A stretch of DNA of 64,000 nt from Pseudomonadota bacterium (GTDB lineage Bacteria; Desulfobacterota; Binatia; Binatales; Binataceae). The stretch's first letter is position 1. Every line of letters begins with the position of its first letter. Below the pieces are notes generated by a model. The model saw only the letters and a program-made list of their open reading frames with translations. It was not told the DNA's origin and did no database searches. The stretch spans positions 159,247 to 223,246 of the forward strand of contig JAJPIL010000006.1 of assembly GCA_021324755.1 (NCBI GenBank), written 5' to 3'. Both the position numbers and the translations under genes were made by a program. Shown here piece after piece: positions 1 through 14,360 of this stretch.

Positions 1-4061
<4,061 letters not shown>

Positions 4062-4096
4062 CAAGATAGACGCTTTGGCGTAAAAACAATTGGGTC

Positions 4097-4124
4097 GCCC
4101 AAGGATGCGGCAGCATCCTTGGGC
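4097..4124 (+). terminator. Hairpin between rpoC and rpsL (terminator or processing site)
   Basis: Perfect 12-bp inverted repeat (GCCCAAGGATGC with loop GGCA), 36 bases after the rpoC stop. The outer pair C4096-G4125 extends it by one. The following bases are only modestly T-rich (TCTATTCG), so it is not a textbook intrinsic terminator. It could partially terminate rpoBC transcription or be an RNase site separating rpoC from the ribosomal genes. No convincing promoter is visible in 4125-4262. Confidence 0.5.
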
Positions 4125-4262
4125 GGTCTATTCGATAGGTTTTCATGGCCGTTATAGGCGTCGCCGGCAAGCTTAGCTAGGAGGTCGATTGACGAATTCA
4201 AAGCGCCCTCGAAGCCGGCGAAGTCAGCCCTAGAAGTAGTTTACGGATTTTAGCGAAGAAAA

Positions 4263-4634
4263 GTGCCCACGATTAATCAATTAATCCGCGGAGCGCGCCA
4301 GAAGAAGCGTTACAAAACGAGCGCGCCAGCTTTAGAAGGCTGCCCGCAAAAACGCGGCGTCTGTACCCGGGTGTATACCTCGACGCCGAAGAAGCCAAAC
4401 TCGGCGCTGCGCAAGGTCGCGCGCGTGCGTTTGTCTAACGGTTACGAGGTGACGACCTACATTCCTGGAATTGGCCACAACCTTCAGGAACACTCGGTCG
4501 TGCTGATCCGCGGCGGGCGAGTCAAGGATTTACCAGGTGTGCGCTATCACGTGATTCGTGGCGCGCTGGATGCGATAGGCGTTCAGGAACGCCGCCAGGG
4601 CCGCTCGAAATACGGAGCGAAGAAACCGAAGTAA
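4263..4634 (+). CDS. rpsL: 30S ribosomal protein S12 (uS12)
   Basis: Decoding-centre protein of the small subunit. The 123 residues match the usual length. The GTG start at 4263 gives the canonical MPTINQLIR beginning. The streptomycin-determining loop KKPNSALRK carries the unmodified wild-type lysine, and [11 protein letters not shown] with its neighbouring lysine/arginine is intact. A strong Shine-Dalgarno sequence is not obvious (GAAGAA just upstream). The gene is first of the str cluster and is followed after 3 bases by rpsG. Confidence 0.98.
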   Translation: MPTINQLIRGARQKKRYKTSAPALEGCPQKRGVCTRVYTSTPKKPNSALRKVARVRLSNGYEVTTYIPGIGHNLQEHSVVLIRGGRVKDLPGVRYHVIRGALDAIGVQERRQGRSKYGAKKPK

Positions 4635-4637
4635 GCC

Positions 4638-5108
4638 ATGGCGCGTAAGGGTCCGGCGAAAATCCGCGAGGTAGCGCCCGATCCGAAATATCACGATCGG
4701 GCAGTGGCGAAGTTTATCAACATTCTGATGGTCAGGGGGAAGAAATCGCTGGCGGAAAGGATCTTTTATCGCGCCTTGGACATCGTCAGTTCGCGCGTCT
4801 CCGAGGACGGACTTTCGGTGTTCAAACGAGCTCTCGAGAACGTCAAGCCGTCGGTCGAAGTGAGGTCGCGGCGCGTGGGAGGCGCAAACTATCAAGTGCC
4901 GGTCGAGGTTCGACCGGTAAGGCGTGCCTCGCTTGCGATGCGCTGGCTGGTGCAGGCGGCGCGCGCTCGAAACGAAAAGACCATGGAGGAACGGCTTGCC
5001 GCCGAGCTTATCGACGCGGCAGCCAATCGGGGGGGAGCGGTCAAGAAGCGGGAGGATACTCACCGTATGGCTGAGGCCAACCGCGCTTTTGCCCATTATC
5101 GTTGGTAG
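4638..5108 (+). CDS. rpsG: 30S ribosomal protein S7 (uS7)
   Basis: Primary 16S rRNA binder that nucleates the 3' head domain. The 156 residues match the family length. The start [12 protein letters not shown] and the conserved helix [15 protein letters not shown] are typical. The ATG lies 3 bases after the rpsL stop, so translational coupling with S12 is likely. The C terminus ends NRAFAHYRW, as in standard S7. In other bacteria S7 autoregulates the str operon; no specific S7-binding leader could be recognised in the 3-base gap. Confidence 0.98.
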   Translation: MARKGPAKIREVAPDPKYHDRAVAKFINILMVRGKKSLAERIFYRALDIVSSRVSEDGLSVFKRALENVKPSVEVRSRRVGGANYQVPVEVRPVRRASLAMRWLVQAARARNEKTMEERLAAELIDAAANRGGAVKKREDTHRMAEANRAFAHYRW

Positions 5109-5136
5109 CTTTTAAAGTTTTAGTGTTGGAGAGATC

Positions 5137-7233
5137 ATGGCCCGCCAAACCCCGATTGAACGCGTTCGCAATATCGGCATCATGGCGCACATCGATGCCG
5201 GTAAGACGACTACAACCGAGCGCATACTTTACTACACCGGGATTAACTACAAGATCGGCGAGGTGCACGAAGGCACCGCGACGATGGACTGGATGGAGCA
5301 GGAGCAGGAGCGAGGGATTACCATAACCTCGGCTGCAACCACCTGCTTCTGGCGCAACCATCGGATCAACATCATCGACACCCCGGGTCACGTCGACTTC
5401 ACGATCGAAGTCGAGAGAAGCTTGCGCGTGCTCGATGGTGCGGTGGCTGTGTTTTGCGCCGTGGGTGGCGTGGAGCCACAGTCCGAAACGGTCTGGCGTC
5501 AAGCCGATAAATACCGGGTGCCCAGAATAGCGTTCATCAACAAGATGGACCGCGTGGGAGCCGATTACCAGCGCGTGCTGGTCGAGATGCGCGAAAAGCT
5601 TGGAGCGCATCCGCTGCTCCTGCAGCTTCCGGTCGGCACCGAAGAAAACTTCAAGGGTATCGTCGATCTGATCGAGCTCAAGGCGCTTATCTGGGACCAG
5701 GACCTGCTGGGCGCCGAGTATCGGGTAGAGCCTGTGTCGCAAGATTTGGAGCAAGAGGCACGGGCTGCGCGCGATCGCTTGCTCGAAACGCTTGCGGACC
5801 ACGACGAGAAAGTGATGGAAGCTTACCTCGAGGGTCGCGAGCTTTCGCCGGCCGAGATTAGAGCGGCGATCCGAGGCGCGACGCTGCGCCTGGAAGTCGT
5901 CCCGGTGATCCTTGGGGCTGCGTTCCGCAACAAGGGCGTTCAGCCGCTGCTCGACGCGGTCGTCGACTATCTGCCGTCGCCGGCTGATCTGCCGCCGGTA
6001 GTCGGTCGCGTGGGTGAAAAGCTCGAGGAGCGCTGGCCGCGCGATGACGAGCCTTTTGCAGCGCTGGCCTTCAAGATCATGACCGATCCCTATATCGGCA
6101 TGCTTACGTTTTTACGGGTCTACTCGGGGCATCTCGAGAGTGGCGCTTCGGTGCTTAACTCGACCCGCGGAAAACGCGAACGTATCGGGCGGCTGGTCAA
6201 GATGCACGCCAACAAACGCGAGGAGATCTCCGAAGTTTACGCGGGCGATATCTGCGCCGCCGTCGGCTTGCGCGACACGGTTACGGGCGACACACTGTGC
6301 GACCCGGCACATCCGATCGTGCTAGAGGCGATCGAATTTCCTGAGCCGGTGATTCAGGTCGCGATCGAGCCCAAGACCAAGGCCGACCAGGAGCGTCTGT
6401 CCGAGGCGTTGGCCAAACTAGCCAAGGAGGATCCGTCGTTTCGGGTCGGAGTCGACCGCGAAACAGGCCAGACGCTAATCGCTGGGATGGGCGAGCTTCA
6501 TCTGGAAATAATTACGGACCGGTTGCTGCGCGAATTTAACGTCGACGCAAACGTCGGTCGGCCACAGGTAGCTTATCGCGAAACGATTCGCCGACCGGCC
6601 GAGGCCGAGGGCAGGTTCGTGCGACAGACGGGCGGGCGCGGTCAATTTGGCGTGGTAGTGCTACGAATCGAACCGCTCGGCAAAGGCAGCGGATTTGAAT
6701 TCGTCGACGCTACGAAGGGCGGTGTGGTGCCGCGCAACTTTATTCCGGCTGTCGAAGAAGGAATAAGGGAGGCGGCTGAGAGCGGAGTGCTTGCCGGCTA
6801 TCCGATGGTGGATATTCGCGCCACCCTGCTCGACGGCAAGTATCACGAGGTGGACTCCTCGGAAATAGCCTTCAAAATAGCGGCGTCGATGGCCTTCAAA
6901 GAGGCGGCTCAGAAGGCAGGCCCGATACTGCTCGAGCCGGTAATGGATGTCGAGGTGGTGACGCCGCAAGAGTTTATGGGCGACGTGATCGGCGACTTAA
7001 ACTCGCGCCGCGGCAAAATTGTGAGCCTTAAGAGCCGCGGCAACGCGCAGGTTATCGAAGCCCTGGTGCCGTTGGCAACAATGTTCGGATACGCCACCCG
7101 GCTGCGCTCGCTGACCCAAGGGCGGGCGACTTACACGATGCAGTTTGCGCTTTACGAGCCGGTTCCGCAGCAGATATTCGAGGAGCTGACAGCCCAGGGA
7201 CGCGAGGCCGCCGAGTCAGCGTCGCGCGTGTGA
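5137..7233 (+). CDS. fusA: Translation elongation factor G
   Basis: GTPase that drives ribosomal translocation. The 698 residues are normal for EF-G. The G1 motif AHIDAGKTT is at residues 17-25, switch II is DTPGHVDF, and G4 is NKMDR. Domain IV, which reaches the decoding site, includes the conserved [15 protein letters not shown] loop. The ATG at 5137 is preceded by GGAGAG. The gene lies between rpsG and tuf in the classic str order. Nothing suggests a second paralog function such as ribosome-recycling EF-G2. Confidence 0.98.
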   Translation: MARQTPIERVRNIGIMAHIDAGKTTTTERILYYTGINYKIGEVHEGTATMDWMEQEQERGITITSAATTCFWRNHRINIIDTPGHVDFTIEVERSLRVLDGAVAVFCAVGGVEPQSETVWRQADKYRVPRIAFINKMDRVGADYQRVLVEMREKLGAHPLLLQLPVGTEENFKGIVDLIELKALIWDQDLLGAEYRVEPVSQDLEQEARAARDRLLETLADHDEKVMEAYLEGRELSPAEIRAAIRGATLRLEVVPVILGAAFRNKGVQPLLDAVVDYLPSPADLPPVVGRVGEKLEERWPRDDEPFAALAFKIMTDPYIGMLTFLRVYSGHLESGASVLNSTRGKRERIGRLVKMHANKREEISEVYAGDICAAVGLRDTVTGDTLCDPAHPIVLEAIEFPEPVIQVAIEPKTKADQERLSEALAKLAKEDPSFRVGVDRETGQTLIAGMGELHLEIITDRLLREFNVDANVGRPQVAYRETIRRPAEAEGRFVRQTGGRGQFGVVVLRIEPLGKGSGFEFVDATKGGVVPRNFIPAVEEGIREAAESGVLAGYPMVDIRATLLDGKYHEVDSSEIAFKIAASMAFKEAAQKAGPILLEPVMDVEVVTPQEFMGDVIGDLNSRRGKIVSLKSRGNAQVIEALVPLATMFGYATRLRSLTQGRATYTMQFALYEPVPQQIFEELTAQGREAAESASRV

Positions 7234-7308
7234 ACATGAGCTCGGCAACGAGCAACGTTCGAAGAGTTTGAAACGCGGAAGAGGGCCCGCTAAGCGGAGG
7301 TTAGAAGA

Positions 7309-8508
7309 ATGGCTAAGGCTAAATTCGAGCGAACTAAGCCGCACATCAACGTTGGAACGATTGGTCATATCGACCACGGAAAGACGACGCTTACGGCGGC
7401 GATAACCAAGGTTCTTGCCGCGCGCAAGCTTGCTAATTTCACGCCCTTCGACCAGATCGACAAAGCACCTGAAGAGCGTGAGCGTGGTATAACGATCGCG
7501 ATCGCTCACGTCGAGTACGAAACGCCCAAGCGCCACTACGCGCATGTCGACTGCCCGGGTCACGCCGACTACATCAAGAACATGATAACCGGCGCGGCGC
7601 AGATGGACGGTGCGATCCTGGTGGTGGGCGCCAACGACGGTCCGATGCCTCAGACGCGCGAGCATATCCTGCTTGCGCGGCAGGTGGGCGTGCCTCGAAT
7701 CGTCGTCTTTATGAACAAGGTCGACATGGTCGACGACCCAGAACTGCTCGACCTGGTCGAGCTCGAGGTGCGCGACCTCTTGAAGAAGTACGAGTTCCCG
7801 GGCGACGACACGCCAGTTATCCGGGGCAGCGCGCTCAAGGCGCTCGAGTGTGGGTGTGGCAAGGATGATTGCCCCAACTGCAAACCGATTCTCGAGCTGA
7901 TGGACGCGATCGATAACTACATTCCGCTGCCGACGCGCGAGATCGACAAGCCGTTCCTGATGCCGATCGAGGACGTTTTCACGATTTCGGGCCGCGGCAC
8001 CGTGGTCACGGGCAGGGTTGAGCGCGGGCGAGTTAAAGTGGGCGATGAGGTTGAGATTGTCGGTTTCCGCGAGACCCAAAAGACCGTAGTCACGGGCGTC
8101 GAGATGTTTCGCAAGATGCTCGACGAAGGGCAGGCCGGAGACAATATCGGCGTGCTTCTGCGCGGTATCAAGCGCGAAGAGGTCGAGCGCGGGCAGGTCC
8201 TGGCACAGCCAGGAACGATTACGCCCCATACCAAGTTTGAGGCCTCTGCCTACATCCTGACCAAGGAAGAAGGCGGACGCCACACGCCGTTCTTTAGCGG
8301 TTATCGACCCCAATTCTACTTCCGGACCACCGACGTAACTGGCGTGATCCGCTTGCCCGAGGGGGTTGAGATGGTGATGCCGGGCGACAACATCAAGATG
8401 ATCTGTGAACTGATCACGCCCGTGGCGATGGAAGAAGGATTGCGTTTCGCGATCAGAGAGGGCGGTCGCACGGTTGGCGCCGGCGTTGTTAGCAAGATCC
8501 TTGAATAA
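7309..8508 (+). CDS. tuf: Translation elongation factor Tu, with a four-cysteine insert
   Basis: GTPase that delivers aminoacyl-tRNA to the ribosome. It has 399 residues with G1 GHIDHGKTT, switch [10 protein letters not shown] and G4 NKVDMVDD. The start at 7309 has a strong AGCGGAGG site. Between the G5 region (GSALKALE) and the helix [13 protein letters not shown] the protein carries C181-G-C183, C188-P-N-C191, a knuckle-like cluster that E. coli EF-Tu lacks and that could bind zinc or iron (inference). Only one tuf copy is visible. It sits directly upstream of the S10 operon. Confidence 0.97.
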   Translation: MAKAKFERTKPHINVGTIGHIDHGKTTLTAAITKVLAARKLANFTPFDQIDKAPEERERGITIAIAHVEYETPKRHYAHVDCPGHADYIKNMITGAAQMDGAILVVGANDGPMPQTREHILLARQVGVPRIVVFMNKVDMVDDPELLDLVELEVRDLLKKYEFPGDDTPVIRGSALKALECGCGKDDCPNCKPILELMDAIDNYIPLPTREIDKPFLMPIEDVFTISGRGTVVTGRVERGRVKVGDEVEIVGFRETQKTVVTGVEMFRKMLDEGQAGDNIGVLLRGIKREEVERGQVLAQPGTITPHTKFEASAYILTKEEGGRHTPFFSGYRPQFYFRTTDVTGVIRLPEGVEMVMPGDNIKMICELITPVAMEEGLRFAIREGGRTVGAGVVSKILE

Positions 8509-8565
8509 AGCTGCGCGGACACTTAAATCGGCGAGCACGTAGAAGCTCGACTGCTTTTGGTGGCG

Positions 8566-8874
8566 ATGAACGAAAAAATCAGGATCAGGCTTCGAGCCTA
8601 TGACCATCGGTTGCTTGACCAATCGGTGCGCGAGATCGTCGATACGATAAAGCGCACTGGTGGACGGGTCGCAGGACCGATACCGCTGCCGACCAAGATC
8701 GAGCGGTTTACGGTGAACCGCTCGCCGCACGTCGACAAAAAGTCGCGTGAACAGTTCGAGATTCGAACGCATAAACGGTTGCTAGACGTGCTTGAGCCGA
8801 CACAACAGACGATCGACGCCCTAGGCAAGCTCGATCTGGCCGCTGGAGTCGATGTCGAGATTAAGCTTGAGTAA
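8566..8874 (+). CDS. rpsJ: 30S ribosomal protein S10 (uS10)
   Basis: S10 is part of the 30S head and also of NusB-S10 antitermination complexes. With the ATG at 8566 the protein is 102 residues, the usual size, beginning [20 protein letters not shown]. In-frame GTG (8560) and TTG (8557) codons just upstream are less likely starts. The conserved loop [24 protein letters not shown] is present in order. It is first gene of the S10 cluster, and its 3' end is close to or overlaps the rplC start region. Confidence 0.97.
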   Translation: MNEKIRIRLRAYDHRLLDQSVREIVDTIKRTGGRVAGPIPLPTKIERFTVNRSPHVDKKSREQFEIRTHKRLLDVLEPTQQTIDALGKLDLAAGVDVEIKLE

Positions 8875-8881
8875 TTCTGCC

Positions 8882-9529
8882 GTGTTAAGCGGTCTTATCG
8901 GCAAAAAGCTCGGGATGACCGAGGTAGTCGACGACAATGGCCGTGTGCTCGCCGCCACGGTCATTCAGCTGGGTCCGTGTACGGTCTCCCAGCTCAAAAC
9001 CAAGGCTACCGACGGCTACGAAGCGGTGCAGGTAACTTTCGGGCGCAAGAAGCCTTCGCGCGTAAACAAGCCGCTTCGAGGCCATTTTGCCAAGGCTGGC
9101 GTAGCTCCAGGGATCGTAACCCGGGAGTTTGCCAAAGTCGGCGAGGGCGAACTCAAGCCAGGTGACGTTATAACTGTCGCCGACGTTTTTAAGCCGGGAG
9201 ACCTGGTCGATGTTCAGGGTCTCTCGAAAGGACGCGGTTTTGCCGGCGTGATGAAGCGTCATGGCTTTGCTGGTTTTCCGGCTTCGCGCGGCACGCACGA
9301 GTATTTTCGTCACGGAGGTTCGATCGGGAATCGCTCGTTTCCTGGCAGAGTTTTCAAAGGCCTGAAAATGCCGGGTCATATGGGAAACCAGCGAGTGACG
9401 ATTTCGAATCTTCGCGTGCTGCGGGTCTTGGCTGAAGATAATGCACTTTTGGTGCACGGTTCTGCGCCAGGACCGAACGGTGGGATCGTGATAGTAAAGC
9501 GCTCGGCCAAGCGGGCGGCAGCCGGGTAA
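8882..9529 (+). CDS. rplC: 50S ribosomal protein L3 (uL3)
   Basis: Early 23S rRNA-binding protein near the peptidyl transferase centre. The GTG at 8882 gives 215 residues beginning [15 protein letters not shown], which aligns with the family start. An in-frame ATG at 8852 inside rpsJ and a TTG at 8867 would add up to ten atypical residues. The globular region carries [17 protein letters not shown] and the extended loop contains GHMGNQRVT, whose Q is the residue methylated by PrmB in other bacteria. Confidence 0.95.
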   Translation: MLSGLIGKKLGMTEVVDDNGRVLAATVIQLGPCTVSQLKTKATDGYEAVQVTFGRKKPSRVNKPLRGHFAKAGVAPGIVTREFAKVGEGELKPGDVITVADVFKPGDLVDVQGLSKGRGFAGVMKRHGFAGFPASRGTHEYFRHGGSIGNRSFPGRVFKGLKMPGHMGNQRVTISNLRVLRVLAEDNALLVHGSAPGPNGGIVIVKRSAKRAAAG

Positions 9530-9549
9530 GAGTAGGTGAGTGACGCACG

Positions 9550-10227
9550 ATGGAAGGAGTTCAGCCAGTACAAGGGCAAGAGGTCGTGCGGTTAGCGCTT
9601 TACTCGGCTAATCGGCAAAGAGTGGGCGACTTCGAGGCGTCGGCTTACATTTTTGGCCACCAAGGCAACCCTGCGGTGCTGCACGAGGTGGTCAGGATGC
9701 AGATGGCGAACAGGCGGGCGGGAACCGCTGCGACCAAAACGCGCGGCATGGTATCAGGTGGAGGCGCTAAGCCGTGGCGCCAAAAGGGTACTGGCCGAGC
9801 GCGAGCCGGTTCAATCCGCTCGCCCCTGTGGCGCCATGGCGGGACGGTCTTCGGTCCGCAGCCACGAGATTACTCCTACAAACTGCCGCGCAAAGAACGC
9901 ATCAAAGGGCTGCGGCTTGCGCTTTCGGAGCGCGCGCGGGAGGGCAAGCTGTTTGTTATCGAGCAGCTTGTGCTCGAGCGACCCAAGACAAAACTGGCCA
10001 AGGCGCTACTCGACGAGCTCGGCTTGACCCACGCGCTCATCGTGGTCGGTCAGGGAGAAGAGGACTTTATTCGAGCGGCGCGGAACCTGCCAAACTATAA
10101 GGTGCTGCGCGTGGCTGGGATAAACGTTTACGACATTCTCCACTACCCGGAGCTTTTGCTTACGGTTAAAGCTGTTCGAGCGCTTGAAGAACGTCTGGCG
10201 GCCGGAGCAAAAGGCGATGAAAATTGA
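9550..10227 (+). CDS. rplD: 50S ribosomal protein L4 (uL4)
   Basis: Exit-tunnel protein. In E. coli it also represses the S10 operon. It has 225 residues. The tunnel loop is recognisable as [19 protein letters not shown] followed by [16 protein letters not shown]. An N-terminal stretch of about 15 residues ([12 protein letters not shown]) precedes the usual first strand and is slightly longer than average. The 3' end overlaps the rplW start by 11 bases, indicating coupled translation. Confidence 0.96.
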   Translation: MEGVQPVQGQEVVRLALYSANRQRVGDFEASAYIFGHQGNPAVLHEVVRMQMANRRAGTAATKTRGMVSGGGAKPWRQKGTGRARAGSIRSPLWRHGGTVFGPQPRDYSYKLPRKERIKGLRLALSERAREGKLFVIEQLVLERPKTKLAKALLDELGLTHALIVVGQGEEDFIRAARNLPNYKVLRVAGINVYDILHYPELLLTVKAVRALEERLAAGAKGDEN

Positions 10228-10504
10228 CTCGGTTTTGATCGCGCCTCTCATTACCGAAAAGGGCACGATCTTGGCTGAAAAGTCCAATCAGGTGGTGTTC
10301 AAGGTTCGGCCTAAAGCCACCAAGAACGCGATTCGCAAGGCGATCGAGGAGCTGTTCAAGGTCGACGTCGTCGCGGTGAGGACGTGCAACTATTTGGGCA
10401 AAGAGCGGCGCGTTGGTCGAAGTTACGGGCGGCGTCCGGCATGGAAGAAAGCTTACGTGACTTTAAAAGAGGGCCAGCGGATAGAGTTTTTCGAAGGAGT
10501 TTAG
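10217..10504 (+). CDS. rplW: 50S ribosomal protein L23 (uL23)
   Basis: L23 sits at the tunnel exit and docks trigger factor and SRP. The ATG at 10217 gives 95 residues beginning [16 protein letters not shown], the expected N terminus, and is preceded by GGAG. An in-frame upstream ATG at 10184 lies well inside rplD and would add a non-homologous peptide. The conserved region VVFKVRPKATKNAIRKAIEE is followed by the extended loop GKERRVGRSYGRRPAWKKA. Confidence 0.95.
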   Translation: MKIDSVLIAPLITEKGTILAEKSNQVVFKVRPKATKNAIRKAIEELFKVDVVAVRTCNYLGKERRVGRSYGRRPAWKKAYVTLKEGQRIEFFEGV

Positions 10505-10534
10505 GGCTTAGGAACGACATTAGGCGCTACTGCG

Positions 10535-11368
10535 ATGGCGATAATACAGTTAAAACCGCGAACTCCCGGTCAGCGCTTCATGCAGGTTTTGGACTTCTCG
10601 GAGCTGACCAAAAAGCCGCCCGAGAAGCGTTTGCTTGCGCCGCTTAAGCGCACCGGGGGGCGCAACAATCAAGGCCGTATCACGTGCAGGTTCCGCGGGG
10701 GAGGCCATCCGCGCCGCCTCAGGATTATCGATTTTAAGCGCAACAAGGATGGCGTGCCCGCAACCGTGGCGGCGATCGAGTACGACCCGAATCGCTCGGC
10801 CAATATCGCGCTCCTCCATTACCGGGACGGAGACAAGCGGTATATTCTCGCTCCTGTAGGTCTTAAAGTTGGCGATACGGTGGAGTCGGGTCCGCAGGCC
10901 GATATCAAGCCAGGCAACGCGCTGCCCTTGGCCGACATTCCCGTCGGCACGATGGTGCATGCGGTCGAACTCAAGCCTGGCAAGGGGGCGCAGATCGCGC
11001 GAGGAGCTGGAGCGCAAGCGCAGGTGATGGCCAAAGAGGGGAAGTACGTGTTGCTGAAACTTCCCTCGGGCGAGCAAAGGATGGTGCTCGCGCGCTGCCG
11101 CGCCACGGTTGGCCAGGTGGGAAATCTCGACCACGAGAACGTCTCGCTGGGCAAGGCCGGGCGCTCGCGCCATCTGGGGCGCAGGCCACACGTGCGCGGA
11201 ATCGCGATGAATCCGGTTGACCATCCGCACGGCGGAGGAGAGGGCCGCTCCAAAGGTAACCATCCTCAGTCGCCGTGGGGTATGCCGACCAAAGGCTACA
11301 AAACGCGTGGCAAGAAACCTTCAGACCGCTATATCATAAGCCGCCGACCCAGCGGCTCGCATTCCTAG
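10535..11368 (+). CDS. rplB: 50S ribosomal protein L2 (uL2)
   Basis: Universal protein needed for subunit association and peptidyl transfer. It has 277 residues, standard length. Recognisable segments are [19 protein letters not shown] near residues 41-59 and the C-terminal block [14 protein letters not shown] containing the conserved histidine near the peptidyl transferase centre, then [13 protein letters not shown]. It follows rplW after 30 bases and precedes rpsS by 7. Confidence 0.98.
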   Translation: MAIIQLKPRTPGQRFMQVLDFSELTKKPPEKRLLAPLKRTGGRNNQGRITCRFRGGGHPRRLRIIDFKRNKDGVPATVAAIEYDPNRSANIALLHYRDGDKRYILAPVGLKVGDTVESGPQADIKPGNALPLADIPVGTMVHAVELKPGKGAQIARGAGAQAQVMAKEGKYVLLKLPSGEQRMVLARCRATVGQVGNLDHENVSLGKAGRSRHLGRRPHVRGIAMNPVDHPHGGGEGRSKGNHPQSPWGMPTKGYKTRGKKPSDRYIISRRPSGSHS

Positions 11369-11375
11369 ACCGGCC

Positions 11376-11681
11376 ATGGCACGTTCGTTAAAAAAAGGTC
11401 CTTTCGTCGACGAGCATTTGCTCAAGAAAGTTCAGGCAAACCTTGCAAGTGGCGAGAAGCGAGCGATCAAGACTTGGTCGCGACGCTCGACGATCATACC
11501 TGAGATGGTCGGGCAGACGTTTTTGGTTCACAACGGGCATAAGTTCATTCCCGTGTACTGCACCGAGGCCATGGTTGGTCATAAACTCGGCGAGTTCGCG
11601 CCGACTCGTACGTTCCACGGCCATGCGGGCGACCGCAAGGGCCAGGTCAAAGGCGGCGAAGGCGCATCGCAAAGGGGCTAG
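11376..11681 (+). CDS. rpsS: 30S ribosomal protein S19 (uS19)
   Basis: Head protein that forms a dimer with S13 and contacts the A-site finger. The start [15 protein letters not shown] and the block [20 protein letters not shown] are diagnostic. It has 101 residues, slightly longer than the usual ~93, with the extra residues in the basic C-terminal tail ([19 protein letters not shown]). The downstream rplV begins 10 bases later. Confidence 0.97.
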   Translation: MARSLKKGPFVDEHLLKKVQANLASGEKRAIKTWSRRSTIIPEMVGQTFLVHNGHKFIPVYCTEAMVGHKLGEFAPTRTFHGHAGDRKGQVKGGEGASQRG

Positions 11682-11690
11682 CGAAGAACC

Positions 11691-12029
11691 GTGGAGGCAA
11701 TCGCACGCGCTCGCTATTTGCGAATCTCCCCGCGCAAGCTTAGGCTTGTGTGCGAATTGATTAAAGGCAAGCCGGTCGGCGAAGCCTTGTCTTTGCTCGA
11801 GTTTACGCCCAAGCGCGGCAGCAAGCTCGTGGCAAAGACGCTTTTGGCGGCCGTCGCAAACGCGCGCGACCAACAAAACGTGGACGAGGATCGTCTTTAC
11901 GTAAAACGTATTACTGCCGACGGCGGGCCGACGTGGAAACGATCGCTACCGCGCGCACACATGCGCGCAACTCCTATTCTTAAGCGCACAAGCCATTTGA
12001 CAATCGTGCTGGACGAGCTCGAGGAGTAG
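11691..12029 (+). CDS. rplV: 50S ribosomal protein L22 (uL22)
   Basis: Exit-tunnel protein whose beta hairpin lines the constriction. It has 112 residues from a GTG start and begins [20 protein letters not shown]. The hairpin includes [19 protein letters not shown]. It lies between rpsS and rpsC in canonical S10 order. An ATG start is not available at this position, and the GTG agrees with the family N terminus. Confidence 0.97.
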   Translation: MEAIARARYLRISPRKLRLVCELIKGKPVGEALSLLEFTPKRGSKLVAKTLLAAVANARDQQNVDEDRLYVKRITADGGPTWKRSLPRAHMRATPILKRTSHLTIVLDELEE

Positions 12030-12040
12030 AGAAGGCTCAG

Positions 12041-12709
12041 ATGGGACAAAAAACGCATCCGCGGGGCTTAAGACTCGGGATTATTGAGACCTGGGAGTCT
12101 CGATGGTTTGCCCGTCGGGACTATGCCGAACTGCTTCACGAGGACCTCAAGATCAAGGACTTTATCAAGAAGAAGCTTTACCATGCCGGGGTGTCGAAAA
12201 TTGAAATCGAGCGGATGGCCAACAAGGCGAAAATCAATATCCATACCGCTCGGCCCGGAATTGTAATTGGGAAAAAGGGCGCTGAGATCGAAAAACTCAA
12301 GAGCGAGGTTCAAAAGCTAATGCCTGGCCGCGAGCCGTATATCACGATTGTCGAAATACGGCGTCCCGACCTTGATCCGCAGCTCGTGGCCGAGAATATC
12401 GCTTTGCAGATTGAGCGGCGAGTCGCTTTTCGTCGCGCAATGAAAGAGGCAGTGGCGCGCGCGATGCGGATGGGCGCGCAGGGAATTAAGGTGCAGGTTT
12501 CGGGCCGCTTGGCCGGTGCTGAGATAGCGCGGACAGAATGGTACCGCGAAGGGCGGGTTCCGGCGCAAACCTTGCGCGCGGATGTGGCGTATGGCTTTGC
12601 TGAGGCGCACACGACCTACGGTGTAATCGGCGTCAAAGTGTGGATCTTCCGCGGCGAGGTGGTGACACGCCAGGAAGAGGAGATGAAGCGAGCGGGTGTG
12701 CAGCTTTAA
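12041..12709 (+). CDS. rpsC: 30S ribosomal protein S3 (uS3)
   Basis: mRNA entry-channel protein with helicase activity in complex with S4 and S5. It has 222 residues, starting [14 protein letters not shown]. The type II KH domain contains the loop [14 protein letters not shown] (GKKG signature). The C-terminal domain has the usual [16 protein letters not shown]. It is followed by rplP after 18 bases. Confidence 0.98.
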   Translation: MGQKTHPRGLRLGIIETWESRWFARRDYAELLHEDLKIKDFIKKKLYHAGVSKIEIERMANKAKINIHTARPGIVIGKKGAEIEKLKSEVQKLMPGREPYITIVEIRRPDLDPQLVAENIALQIERRVAFRRAMKEAVARAMRMGAQGIKVQVSGRLAGAEIARTEWYREGRVPAQTLRADVAYGFAEAHTTYGVIGVKVWIFRGEVVTRQEEEMKRAGVQL

Positions 12710-12727
12710 GCGCGCAGAGGGTCCGAG

Positions 12728-13153
12728 ATGCTAGCCCCGAAGAAAGTCAAATATCGTAAGATGCAGAAAGGGCGCATCAGGGGCATAGAGAGCCGAGCGG
12801 TGGAGCTTAACTTCGGCGAGTTCGGCCTCAAGGCGCTCGAAGGCATGTGGCTCCACGCGAAAACCATCGAGGCTGCGCGAATTGCGATGACGCGCTTTAT
12901 GAAGCGCGGCGGCCGAGTGTGGATTCGCGTTTTCCCGGACAAGCCAATCACGAAGAAGCCAGCCGAAACGCGAATGGGAAAAGGAAAAGGAAACGTTGAA
13001 GGCTGGGTAGCTGTTGTGCGCCCGGGTCGAATTCTGTTCGAGGTCGAGGGTGTGGATGAACCTGTGGCGCGTGAAGCCTTGCGCTTGGCAGCTCACAAGC
13101 TGCCGATGAAAACTAAGATCGTAACGCGAGAGGAAGCGGCCATTGCGGGCTGA
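12728..13153 (+). CDS. rplP: 50S ribosomal protein L16 (uL16)
   Basis: L16 organises the A-site region of 23S rRNA. It has 141 residues, a typical length. Diagnostic segments are [19 protein letters not shown] and [19 protein letters not shown], the latter including the arginine hydroxylated in some bacteria. The 3' end overlaps the rpmC start by 11 bases. Confidence 0.97.
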   Translation: MLAPKKVKYRKMQKGRIRGIESRAVELNFGEFGLKALEGMWLHAKTIEAARIAMTRFMKRGGRVWIRVFPDKPITKKPAETRMGKGKGNVEGWVAVVRPGRILFEVEGVDEPVAREALRLAAHKLPMKTKIVTREEAAIAG

Positions 13154-13379
13154 GGAACTAAGACAACTGGACATCGAAGAGCTACGCGTCAAAGAGCGCG
13201 AAGCGAGAGAGGAACTTTTTCGCCTGCGACTCAAGGCCTCTACCAATCAACTTACCAACACTGCCGCTCTGCGCGCCGCGCGCGTAAAGCTGGCGAGAAT
13301 TTTAACCGTGCTAAACGAAAAGAAGCGTTCAAGCTCTGGCGCGGACAAAAAACGCGACCAAGCTCATGGGAGTCGATAG
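13143..13379 (+). CDS. rpmC: 50S ribosomal protein L29 (uL29)
   Basis: Small helical-hairpin protein at the tunnel exit. It has 78 residues, using a TTG start at 13143 that overlaps the end of rplP. The sequence [14 protein letters not shown] then [20 protein letters not shown] fits the two-helix fold. A basic tail (about 12 residues, [16 protein letters not shown]) makes it longer than the usual 60-70. The TTG start is supported only by homology and by the overlap. Confidence 0.93.
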   Translation: MRAEELRQLDIEELRVKEREAREELFRLRLKASTNQLTNTAALRAARVKLARILTVLNEKKRSSSGADKKRDQAHGSR

Positions 13380-13387
13380 TTTTTACC

Positions 13388-13657
13388 ATGCGGCAGTTGC
13401 GTAAATGGCGCGAAGGAGTGGTGGTGTCGGCCAAGATGCAGAAGACAGTGGTCGTGCTCGTCGAGCGCTTGGTCGAACATCCCAAATACGGCAAACGCAT
13501 TCGCCAGCGCAAACGGGTCAAAGCTCACGACGAACACTCGCAATGCCGCGAGGGCGACAGGGTGTTGATCGTGGAGTCGCGGCCCCTGTCTAAAGAAAAG
13601 CGCTGGCGCGTAAGTAAGATTTTGGCCAGGGCTGCTGGTCAAGGTGACGTCGGATAA
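13388..13657 (+). CDS. rpsQ: 30S ribosomal protein S17 (uS17)
   Basis: Primary 16S rRNA-binding protein of the body. It has 89 residues with the OB-fold core [20 protein letters not shown] followed by [16 protein letters not shown] and [19 protein letters not shown]. It is last gene of the S10 group here, and rplN starts 2 bases after its stop. Confidence 0.97.
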   Translation: MRQLRKWREGVVVSAKMQKTVVVLVERLVEHPKYGKRIRQRKRVKAHDEHSQCREGDRVLIVESRPLSKEKRWRVSKILARAAGQGDVG

Positions 13658-13659
13658 AG

Positions 13660-14028
13660 ATGATTCAGACGCGAACTATTCTTGACGTAGCAGACAACTC
13701 CGGTGCGCGCCGGGTTATGTGCATTAAAGTTTTGGGCGGTAGCCGGCGCAGGTACGCCAGTGTTGGCGACGTGATCGTAGTTTCGGTCAAAGAAGCTACG
13801 CCTAATACCAAGGTGAAAAAAGGCGACGTCGCCAAAGCCGTCGTGGTGCGGACCAGTAAGCCGGTTGCGCGCCCGGACGGAAGCTATATTCGCTTCGACG
13901 ACAACTCTGCGGTGTTGCTCGACAATCAGCTCGAGCCCATCGGCACACGAATCTTCGGACCGGTGGCGCGAGAACTTCGTGCGCGAAAATTCCTGAAGAT
14001 CATTTCGCTTGCTCCAGAGGTGCTTTGA
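13660..14028 (+). CDS. rplN: 50S ribosomal protein L14 (uL14)
   Basis: Subunit-interface protein that also docks the silencing factor RsfS in other bacteria. It has 122 residues, exactly the usual size. It starts [19 protein letters not shown] and includes [20 protein letters not shown]. The TGA stop shares its final A with the ATG of rplX. Confidence 0.98.
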   Translation: MIQTRTILDVADNSGARRVMCIKVLGGSRRRYASVGDVIVVSVKEATPNTKVKKGDVAKAVVVRTSKPVARPDGSYIRFDDNSAVLLDNQLEPIGTRIFGPVARELRARKFLKIISLAPEVL

Positions 14029-14360
14029 TGGCAGCGGCGAAATGGAAAATCAAGAAAAATGACCTCGTGATGGTGATCTCCGGGCGCGACCGAGGCAAGA
14101 CCGGACGTGTGACCAAGGTCTTGGCTTCCGAGGGCAAGGTCATCGTCGAGCGGATTAATCTCGTAAAGCGCCATCAAAAAGCTCAGGGGCCTGGACAGCC
14201 CGGCGGCATCATCGAAAAGGAAGCCCCACTCCATATCTCGAAGGTTATGGCTTTTTGCGAACGCTGTAACGCGCCAGTGCGCCTGGGATTCAAAATTGGA
14301 CCTGACAATGTCAAAAGGCGGGTATGCCGCCGATGTGGCGAAACGTTCGGGAGTAGCTGA
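14028..14360 (+). CDS. rplX: 50S ribosomal protein L24 (uL24)
   Basis: Assembly-initiator protein at the tunnel exit. It has 110 residues from the ATG at 14028. A KOW motif is visible ([19 protein letters not shown]), followed by [13 protein letters not shown] short C-terminal [13 protein letters not shown]...VCRRCGE segment supplies two CxxC pairs, a possible zinc site also found in other bacterial L24. Start and stop overlap both neighbours by one base. Confidence 0.96.
   Translation: MAAAKWKIKKNDLVMVISGRDRGKTGRVTKVLASEGKVIVERINLVKRHQKAQGPGQPGGIIEKEAPLHISKVMAFCERCNAPVRLGFKIGPDNVKRRVCRRCGETFGSS

Noticed and set aside
4189..4220. TTGACG as a -35 box for the str genes
   Set aside because: No acceptable -10 element at 16-18 bases downstream.
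7216..8772. 518-codon antisense frame over tuf and rpsJ
   Set aside because: It covers two highly conserved genes on the other strand and has no homology or ribosome-binding site.
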